Origin: DAOTUL01 sp034437435
GTDB taxonomy: Bacteria; Chloroflexota; Anaerolineae; Aggregatilineales; Phototrophicaceae
Length of the DNA stretch: 11,184 nucleotides
Assembly (NCBI GenBank): GCA_964417785.1
Contig: CAYQJO010000146.1
Coordinates: 1-11,184, forward strand
Reading direction: 5' to 3'
This document shows, piece by piece, positions 1-4,808 of the stretch. Below the pieces are notes generated by a model, which saw only the letters and a list, made by a program, of their open reading frames with translations, made no database searches and was not told the DNA's origin. Positions within the stretch are counted from its first letter, which is position 1, and each line of letters starts with the position of its first letter. The position numbers were made by a program, and so were the translations under genes.

Positions 1-142
1 CCGGGTAGCCCCGGCGCAACGCTTTGAGCGTTGCTGTCGCCTGAATCACATCGCCGATACAGCAGGGACGCACCAGCAGAATGCGTGCCGGTTGGTGTGG
101 CGGGGTGCGCTGCTGCACCAACCGGGAGAGCAAGGCATACAT
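1..142 (-). CDS. GT9 (heptosyltransferase-like) glycosyltransferase, N-terminal part only
   Basis: This gene is cut by the left edge of the window; only its first 47 codons are visible. The reverse complement opens with ATG at 142, and residues 20-47 (RILLVRPCCIGDVIQATATL, then KALRRGYP) match the N-terminal strand and glycine loop of glycosyltransferase family 9, the ADP-heptose:LPS heptosyltransferase family. The usual form there is RILLVR...IGDv..atP.l..Lr..yP. Such enzymes are cytoplasmic, act at the inner face of the membrane and transfer a sugar from a nucleotide donor to an envelope glycan. Donor and acceptor cannot be told from this fragment. The ATG directly follows the TGA of the preceding small membrane protein (TGAATG), so the two are probably translated from one message. 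The RILLVR motif starts only at residue 20, after a polar leader, so a slightly later start is possible. Confidence 0.8.
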   Translation of the reverse strand, partial: MYALLSRLVQQRTPPHQPARILLVRPCCIGDVIQATATLKALRRGYP

Positions 143-343
143 TCAGGGTGCGGCGGTCGGTGGGGCGACTTCGAGCGTCTGGATGTTGCCCAGGTTGATC
201 GGCAGCGTGGGGGTGACGCTGTAATCCGGTGTATCCTCACGCTGGCCCACCGACACGGCGACCATTCCACCGATCAACAGCACGAGGACAACAATGACCA
301 GGATCAACATCTGGTTGACTGTGAGATTGCGTAAGAAGTCCAT
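143..343 (-). CDS. small single-pass membrane protein, 66 aa
   Basis: No family is recognised. The protein begins MDFLRNLTVNQ, has one strongly hydrophobic helix (about residues 11-33, with a GG near the end), and then a polar, Pro/Thr-rich tail ending VAPPTAAP. It is either a membrane-anchored extracytoplasmic peptide or a small partner of a membrane enzyme. I chose ATG at 343 because AAAGGT (353-358) lies 9 nt upstream. An in-frame GTG at 361 would add six residues but has no ribosome site. Its TGA directly touches the ATG of the GT9 gene, which suggests coupled expression and perhaps a role beside that glycosyltransferase. It lies 54 nt downstream of the PA14/SH3 gene, with a perfect palindrome in the gap. 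Confidence 0.72.
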   Translation of the reverse strand: MDFLRNLTVNQMLILVIVVLVLLIGGMVAVSVGQREDTPDYSVTPTLPINLGNIQTLEVAPPTAAP

Positions 344-361
344 GTCTATCTGACCTTTCAC

Positions 362-381
362 GGACGCGGCATGCCGCGTCC
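362..381. repeat. perfect 20-bp palindrome between genes
   Basis: GGACGCGGCATGCCGCGTCC equals its own reverse complement over all 20 bases. It sits between the stop of the PA14/SH3 gene (398) and the ribosome site of the small membrane protein (353-358). It has no following T-tract, so it does not look like a classical intrinsic terminator, although a hairpin here could still protect or attenuate the message. Its outer bases GGACG...CGTCC are the same as those of three hairpins inside the YfhO-type gene, which suggests one dispersed palindromic repeat family. Confidence 0.8.
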
Positions 382-397
382 CACAATCGTTGAGCGT

Positions 398-1468
398 TTA
401 TCGGATGGGAACGTTGTTCAGATTGCCCTGTATGATGTCCACGAAGGGCGAATACAACCAGCCGACCGACCCGCGCCAGATCACCTGATACCAGAACCCA
501 TCAGCCGTCCGTCCGACCACCGGCAGCAGCGCACCCCAGGTAATGCGCCCGGTCTGCTCCGAGGCGACACTGGGGGCGGCCCGCAGTCGAAGTCCCGCAA
601 GAACCTGTATCTGGACCCCGGTGTCTGGCAGCCCTTCCAGGCCATAGACGGCGTTTGCGCTCAAAATCGGTGCCTGGAATTCGTTGCGGTTGGTATACAG
701 ATAATAGCCATATGCCCACCCCTGGTAGCCGGAAAGCTGGAGCAGGAACCAGGTGGCTTCAGCGTTACGCCCGACAACGGCGTAGGTCTGGCCGCGCAAA
801 GTCTCACCGATTTTGTTGGCACCGAGCGAGGGCGCGTCGCGCACATTGAGTACACGGGCGCGGATTACAGTCGCCGTGAGTGCGCCGGACGGAATTTCCG
901 GCAGCGGGGTCTGGGTGGGCAGTGGGGTCTCGGTGGGCAGCGGTGTAGGACCAGCAGTGGCCCCCGGTCCTGGTCCACCACCGGCAAGCCCCCAGAAGAC
1001 CTGCAAGTAAGCTGTCCCAGACTGTTCAATGAACTCGACCCGCATGGTCACCGCGCCGCCAGGCAGTACCGCCTGCGCACTTTGCGCGACTCCTGGGGTG
1101 GATGTTGTCACCACAGGTTGGCCGTTGATTTGCAAGGTAGCGCGGTCGTCGGCGTTGACGGTGAAGGTGTAGGTTCCGGCGGCGAGGACCTGGGTTGATG
1201 TAAACACAACCGAGTAATTATCCGCCGGGACACCCGCAACCGCCGCTCCTGTGTCGGTAGTGGGGACGGTGGACCAGGTGAAATTCAACCGGCTGTAGAC
1301 GGGCGTGGCCCCAGCGATGGGGTTGGTCAGATTGGTCGAATTGTAGAACTGCGATGACCAGGGGCTGGTGCCGAAGTCCTGGGCGTTGGCCGGGTTGAGC
1401 AACACGCTCAGAACGCCGGTCAAGACAATGAGAACCAATGCAATCGGTAGAATGTGTCGTCTGCTCAT
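398..1468 (-). CDS. secreted PA14-like + double SH3-domain protein, 356 aa
   Basis: An exported protein that probably acts at the cell surface or in the envelope. A signal peptide or N-terminal anchor covers residues 1-30 (MSRRH, a hydrophobic stretch, then NPANAQ). Residues about 32-160 resemble a PA14-type beta domain (NFTWST..., AGTYTFTVNADDRATLQINGQPV, RVEFIEQSGTAYLQVFW), a fold often linked to carbohydrate binding. A Gly/Pro/Thr linker follows (163-192, with TPLPTE and TPLPTQ). Then come two bacterial SH3 domains, about 198-262 (RVLNVRDAPSLGANKIGETL...GWAYGYYL) and 286-345 (LRLRAAPSVASEQTG...VGWLYSPFV). SH3b domains typically bind peptidoglycan or cell-wall ligands. No catalytic domain is visible. 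ATG 1468 is chosen because AGGAGA (1477-1482) lies 8 nt upstream; the ATG at 1475 is too close to it. The separate -10 box at 1504-1509 suggests it is transcribed apart from trkH. Confidence 0.85.
   Translation of the reverse strand: MSRRHILPIALVLIVLTGVLSVLLNPANAQDFGTSPWSSQFYNSTNLTNPIAGATPVYSRLNFTWSTVPTTDTGAAVAGVPADNYSVVFTSTQVLAAGTYTFTVNADDRATLQINGQPVVTTSTPGVAQSAQAVLPGGAVTMRVEFIEQSGTAYLQVFWGLAGGGPGPGATAGPTPLPTETPLPTQTPLPEIPSGALTATVIRARVLNVRDAPSLGANKIGETLRGQTYAVVGRNAEATWFLLQLSGYQGWAYGYYLYTNRNEFQAPILSANAVYGLEGLPDTGVQIQVLAGLRLRAAPSVASEQTGRITWGALLPVVGRTADGFWYQVIWRGSVGWLYSPFVDIIQGNLNNVPIR
896..946 (-). repeat. 18-bp tandem repeat encoding a Thr/Pro linker
   Basis: Nearly three copies of an 18-bp unit encode TPLPTE, TPLPTQ and TPLPE (residues 175-191) in the PA14/SH3 gene. 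This is a flexible spacer between the PA14-like domain and the first SH3 domain. Copy number may vary between strains. Similar T/P linkers are common in secreted Chloroflexota proteins. Confidence 0.75.
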
Positions 1469-1503
1469 GAGTCATATCTCCTGATTAAGCGGAGCCTTAT
1501 CCC

Positions 1504-1509
1504 ATTATA
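1504..1509 (-). promoter_or_regulatory. candidate -10 box for the PA14/SH3 gene
   Basis: On the minus strand the sequence reads GTATAATGGG, a consensus TATAAT. It lies 35 nt upstream of ATG 1468, with AGGAGA in between. No good -35 box is seen at the expected distance. Its place in the 86-nt gap after trkH suggests that the PA14/SH3, small membrane and GT9 genes have their own promoter. Confidence 0.45.
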
Positions 1510-1554
1510 CAGTTGTCTGTCCAACTTCGCTTGCTGCGTCGGCCAACCGATGGA

Positions 1555-3060
1555 TTAACGATTTTTCGGTCGCGATTCGTGGATATGACCGAGCAGCACT
1601 GGAATGTCGCCCGCCAGTTTCAGTATGCCGATAATCACGGTGAAGAATTCCAGGCGGCCCATAATCATGCCGAATATCTTGGTCCAGAGCAGGGATGCTT
1701 CAGCCTCCGCACTGGTGACACCCACCGACAGCCCGACCGTCCCCAGGGCGCTGGCGAACTCAAACAGGCTTTCGTCCAATGGGAATCCGTGTAGGGTGAT
1801 GATGGCGGTCCCGGTTAACAGCACCACCACGTAAAAGAACACCACCAACACTACCTGCCGCACCATTAAATTGCTGAGAAACCCGCGTGATTCGCCCTGC
1901 CAGATTTCCGGCTGGCGCACCACATGCTTTGGCAGGAAAGCCCGTCGAACCTCCCAGATCAGCGCCCTGACCAGCACATAGACCCGGAACTGCTTGAAGC
2001 CGCCGGCTGTTGAACCGCTGCCGCCGCCAATTGTCATCAGGACGATGAGCAGCAGCCAGCCAAAATCGTCCCAGATGTGAAAATTGCTGACCGTCGAAAA
2101 GCCGGTGCCGGTCAGAGCCGAAGTCGCTTCAAAGATGGCTGCCCGCACCGCCTTGCCTGCATCCGGGTACACATTGGTGGTGATACCCCATAACAGCAGC
2201 AAGCTTGCGATTGGCAGTACGACCGCTACCAGCCGTACTTCGCCGTTGCGCAGTACCGGTCGGAATTTGCCTTGAAGCAGGGTGAAGGCCGTCAAAAAAT
2301 TGAGCGATCCCAGCAGCATCAACACGATGATGATGGTTTCGATGACGCCGCTGTTCCAGTAGCCGATGGATTCGGGCCGGGTGGAGAATCCACCGGTTGC
2401 GACGGCGGTAAAGGCGTGATTGATGGCGTCAAACGCCGACATACCCGCCAGCCACAATGCGACCGTGCCGACTGCAATATAGGCGACATAAATGCGCAGG
2501 ACCAGTTCCGCCGACCGGCGTACATGCGGCACCAACTGGTCGCCGCGCCCTTCAGCCACGCTCAGACCGACGCCCGCTGGTCCGGTGATGGTACTCAGCA
2601 TGAGGATAGCGAATCCTGCACCGCCCGCCATTTGCAGCAGACTGCGATAGAACAACAGGATACGCGATGCCTCGGTCACATCCACCACCGATAAGCCGGT
2701 GGTGGTCCAACCGCTGGTGGACTCAAACATCGCCTGGGTGAAGGTCAAATCGCCGGACAGCATAAACGGTACCCCGCCAGCGCCAACAGCGATCACCCAC
2801 ATGACGAGGACGATCATCATGCCTTCGGTGATAGACAGGCTCAAGGGTTCGTCGGGGTAGAACTGGCGTTGCAGCAGATAGCCGCTGACGATCAGTGGTA
2901 GACTGATTCCCAGGAAACCGCTGGCATGGGCCGACTCCTCCGGGTAAAACGGGATGACCCCCAGCGGCAGCAGATACAGGCCGCCGATAATCATGAGCAT
3001 AACGCCCATATAGGCGATGAACGCCCGGTAGCGCTGGCGTAGATAGGTCCGGTAGCGCAT
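1555..3060 (-). CDS. trkH: TrkH/KtrB-type potassium uptake channel subunit, 501 aa
   Basis: Integral membrane K+-translocating subunit of a Trk/Ktr system. The four pore loops of the family are present: FESTSGWTTTGLS (112-124), FTAVATGGFST (217-227), FEATSALTGTGFST (310-323) and FEFASALGTVGLS (433-445). Each carries the filter glycine. Other family marks are YRSLLQMAGG (138-147; usually RSxxQWxGG, so the Trp is Met here), GGGSGSTAGG (345-354) and the GRLEFFT segment near residue 468. Hydrophobic helices run through the whole chain, and the length is normal for TrkH. The ATG at 3060 overlaps the TGA of the upstream trkA by one base (TGATG), so translation is probably coupled. In this family the RCK proteins TrkA/KtrA bind TrkH from the cytoplasm and gate it with nucleotides. 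Both partners are encoded immediately upstream. Confidence 0.95.
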   Translation of the reverse strand: MRYRTYLRQRYRAFIAYMGVMLMIIGGLYLLPLGVIPFYPEESAHASGFLGISLPLIVSGYLLQRQFYPDEPLSLSITEGMMIVLVMWVIAVGAGGVPFMLSGDLTFTQAMFESTSGWTTTGLSVVDVTEASRILLFYRSLLQMAGGAGFAILMLSTITGPAGVGLSVAEGRGDQLVPHVRRSAELVLRIYVAYIAVGTVALWLAGMSAFDAINHAFTAVATGGFSTRPESIGYWNSGVIETIIIVLMLLGSLNFLTAFTLLQGKFRPVLRNGEVRLVAVVLPIASLLLLWGITTNVYPDAGKAVRAAIFEATSALTGTGFSTVSNFHIWDDFGWLLLIVLMTIGGGSGSTAGGFKQFRVYVLVRALIWEVRRAFLPKHVVRQPEIWQGESRGFLSNLMVRQVVLVVFFYVVVLLTGTAIITLHGFPLDESLFEFASALGTVGLSVGVTSAEAEASLLWTKIFGMIMGRLEFFTVIIGILKLAGDIPVLLGHIHESRPKNR

Positions 3061-3728
3061 CAGTTAGGCTGGACACCGCAGAGTGCTACGAGATTCTGTT
3101 CTTGCTCTTCTGGCTGGCTGATGAGAATGAGGTGGTCGCCGACCAGCAGCCGCGTGTTGCCGCGTGGGACCAGCACTTCATCATCACGGATGACACAGGC
3201 CACCAGCGAGCCTTCGGTGAGGCCAAGTTCCATCAGCGATTTGCCGATAGATGGTGATTCGGAATCCAGCCGCACATCGGTGACGTTGATCCGTCCCTGG
3301 GCGATGGGCATCAGTGTGGTGATGTCATCAAAGTTGGCCTGCTGCTCGATGAGCGATGCAATGATTTTGGTCGCGGAAAAGGCGACCGAAATGCCCAGTT
3401 TCTTGAAGACCTCTTCGTTTTCCGGGTCATTTACCAGGGCCATCGTATGCGGTACGCCGTACAGCTTGTTGGCGACCTGGCAGGCGATCAGATTGTCCTG
3501 GTCGTGTTCGGATAGCGCCAGCACCACATCGGCGCGGCGGGCGGCGGCTTCTTCCAACTGATTGACGCCGCTGCCCTCACCGAAAACGACGGTTGCATTG
3601 GTCTGTTGGGCGAGTTCCTGGCAGCGGGCGCGGTCGTTATGGATGATGGTCACATGATAACCGCGTTGGATGAAGCGACGTGACAAAAAGTAAATCGTCT
3701 TATCCCCGCCGATCATGATGATCCTCAT
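3060..3728 (-). CDS. trkA: TrkA-type RCK protein (N and C domains) with altered nucleotide-binding loop, 222 aa
   Basis: Cytoplasmic regulatory subunit of the Trk potassium channel. Residues 1-120 form a TrkA-N (RCK) Rossmann domain and about 140-215 a TrkA-C domain (INVTDVRLDSESPSIGKSLMEL...LVACVIRDDEVLVPRGNTRLLVGDHLILI). The length matches KtrA-type proteins. The loop that normally reads GxGxxG is G7-G8-D9-K10-T11-I12 here, so two of the three glycines are missing and nucleotide binding may be altered or lost. I place the start at ATG 3728: GAGAAAGGA (3735-3743) lies 6 nt upstream and the protein then begins at the first Rossmann strand (MRIIMIGG). An upstream in-frame ATG at 3836 would add 36 residues with no homology. 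The gene overlaps the preceding trkA by 29 bp and trkH by 1 bp. Confidence 0.92.
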   Translation of the reverse strand: MRIIMIGGDKTIYFLSRRFIQRGYHVTIIHNDRARCQELAQQTNATVVFGEGSGVNQLEEAAARRADVVLALSEHDQDNLIACQVANKLYGVPHTMALVNDPENEEVFKKLGISVAFSATKIIASLIEQQANFDDITTLMPIAQGRINVTDVRLDSESPSIGKSLMELGLTEGSLVACVIRDDEVLVPRGNTRLLVGDHLILISQPEEQEQNLVALCGVQPN

Positions 3729-4158
3729 CGAGCATCCTTTCTCCCGCTTCCGGGTCCACAAGAGTGATAAAAGACGCTGCCGCCAGCTTGGTCGGGCTGA
3801 TGGTATCAATGCCGAACTCGCGGAAAATTGCCTCACGGGTTGGATCGTAGACGCGGGCGATCACACGCGGTACATTGAAAATGCGGCGGGCAATCTGTGC
3901 CACCATCAGATTAGCGTTGTCGCGGGTGGTGATGGCAAACAGGTAATCGGCCTTCTCCGGTTTGGCTTCGCGCAGCACATCCATTTCGATGGCGTCACCG
4001 AGTATGCGAAAGCCGCTGAACTCGGTCGAGAGCCGTTCAAAAGCGCGTTCGTTGTCATCAATGACGACCAGACGATGACCCAGCCCACTCAGGCGATTTG
4101 CCAGGGTACTCCCCAGGCGACCACAGCCGACAATGACGATATAATACGAGTCTTTCAT
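3700..4158 (-). CDS. trkA: TrkA-N (RCK) protein without C domain, 152 aa
   Basis: First gene of the potassium uptake unit. It has an intact Rossmann motif GCGRLG (residues 11-16) and the acidic end of the second strand (VVIDDNERAF), as expected for NAD(H) binding. The domain continues to about residue 140 (DAIEMDVLREAKPEKADYLF, TTRDNANLMVAQIARRIF, PRVIARVYDP). It then ends in a charged tail, LDEDHHDRRG, without a TrkA-C domain. It probably forms mixed RCK assemblies with the next protein, like the two halves of a double-length TrkA or the paired TrkA proteins of actinobacteria; this is inference. ATG 4158 is preferred over ATG 4176 because GGGATTGGA lies upstream of it and because a -10 box (4187-4192) is too close to 4176. 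Confidence 0.9.
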   Translation of the reverse strand: MKDSYYIVIVGCGRLGSTLANRLSGLGHRLVVIDDNERAFERLSTEFSGFRILGDAIEMDVLREAKPEKADYLFAITTRDNANLMVAQIARRIFNVPRVIARVYDPTREAIFREFGIDTISPTKLAAASFITLVDPEAGERMLDEDHHDRRG

Positions 4159-4185
4159 ATGTTCCAATCCCAGCATAGCCGCCCA

Positions 4186-4192
4186 TATTATA
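4186..4192. promoter_or_regulatory. candidate bidirectional -10 element (TATTATA)
   Basis: The 72-nt space between the diverging starts (trkA at 4158 minus, HEAT gene at 4230 plus) holds one AT-rich island in GC-rich DNA. TATTATA reads as a -10-like box on the plus strand and as TATAATA on the minus strand, a TATnATA symmetry that can allow divergent initiation. Starts of transcription would fall near 4180 (minus) and 4200 (plus), leaving short leaders that contain the proposed ribosome sites. The -35 regions are poor on both strands. Confidence 0.45.
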
Positions 4193-4214
4193 TAGGCGGA
4201 TGGGTACTCAGGAC

Positions 4215-4222
4215 AGAGGGAG
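4215..4222 (+). promoter_or_regulatory. ribosome binding site fixing the HEAT gene start
   Basis: AGAGGGAG lies 7 nt before GTG 4230. The in-frame ATG at 4200 has AGGCGG directly against it with no spacer and lies only 7 nt beyond the proposed -10 box. GTG is therefore the better start. Confidence 0.6.
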
Positions 4223-4229
4223 CCAGGAC

Positions 4230-4808
4230 GTGCAGATACTTGAAATTGGCATGATGGTGTTGTTTGTAGCCGGTGTGGTGATCGGCCTTTACCAGCGTTG
4301 GCAGCGCGACCAGCGGCGCAAAGCCGCCGTACAACCGTCCGATCCAGTGGCCGTCACCGATCCCTATCAAGAATTGAGCAGTACCCGTTGGCAAGAACGG
4401 CTGGCTGCGGTCCAGTTACTCGATGGGCAGGCCGACGCGCTTGACGCCCTGCTGCCGCTGCTATCTGACGCCGACAGCGACGTGCGAGAAGCAGCGGGTG
4501 AAGCTCTGGTCCACATCGGCGCTGCCGCCCGGCCCGGTCTGGAAACGGCCCTGCTGGAAGCGCGGAACCCGGACTCCCGCACGGTGGCCGCCCGCGCCCT
4601 CGGTCAGATTGGCGACCGTAAGGCACTTCCGGCGCTGGTCCAGGCGTTGAACGATGTCAGTTCATGGGTGCGGGTGGCGGTTGTCGAGAGCCTGGGCCAG
4701 ATTCAGGACCGGCAGGCACGCGAACCGCTGCAAGCAGCCCTGGACGATGAGAACGCCGATGTCCGTGAGGCGGCGCGGCAGGCCCTCGACCGGATCGCCC
4801 GAAAATGA
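4230..4808 (+). CDS. membrane-anchored HEAT-repeat protein, 192 aa
   Basis: The N-terminus (QILEIGMMVLFVAGVVIGLYQRW) is one transmembrane helix at about residues 4-21, followed by a basic stretch (QRDQRRK). The rest is a run of about four to five HEAT/PBS-lyase-type helical repeats with the typical D-xVR-xAAxxALxxIGD pattern: SDVREAAGEALVHIG, SRTVAARALGQIGDRKALPALVQAL, SWVRVAVVESLGQIQDRQAREPLQAAL and ADVREAARQALDRI. Such repeats form a curved scaffold for binding other proteins; nothing catalytic is seen. By the positive-inside rule, the repeats should lie in the cytoplasm. Its TGA overlaps the ATG of the YfhO-type gene (ATGA, 4805-4808), so it is probably made together with that membrane protein and may bind it. 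An ATG at 4200 would add ten residues. Confidence 0.85.
   Translation: MQILEIGMMVLFVAGVVIGLYQRWQRDQRRKAAVQPSDPVAVTDPYQELSSTRWQERLAAVQLLDGQADALDALLPLLSDADSDVREAAGEALVHIGAAARPGLETALLEARNPDSRTVAARALGQIGDRKALPALVQALNDVSSWVRVAVVESLGQIQDRQAREPLQAALDDENADVREAARQALDRIARK

Noticed and set aside
61..98. GGGACGCAC...GCGTGCC as another palindrome copy
   Set aside because: The arms do not pair cleanly, and the bases encode the ordinary GT9 motif (RILLVRP) and the residues just before it.
371..1198. Long plus-strand open frame of 275 codons
   Set aside because: It lies over the PA14/SH3 gene, which has a signal peptide, clear domains and a ribosome site. The plus-strand product is Arg/Gly-rich with no recognisable fold.
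3729..3836. Extended N-terminus of the second trkA from ATG 3836
   Set aside because: The extra residues precede the first Rossmann strand, show no homology and have no ribosome site, whereas ATG 3728 has one.
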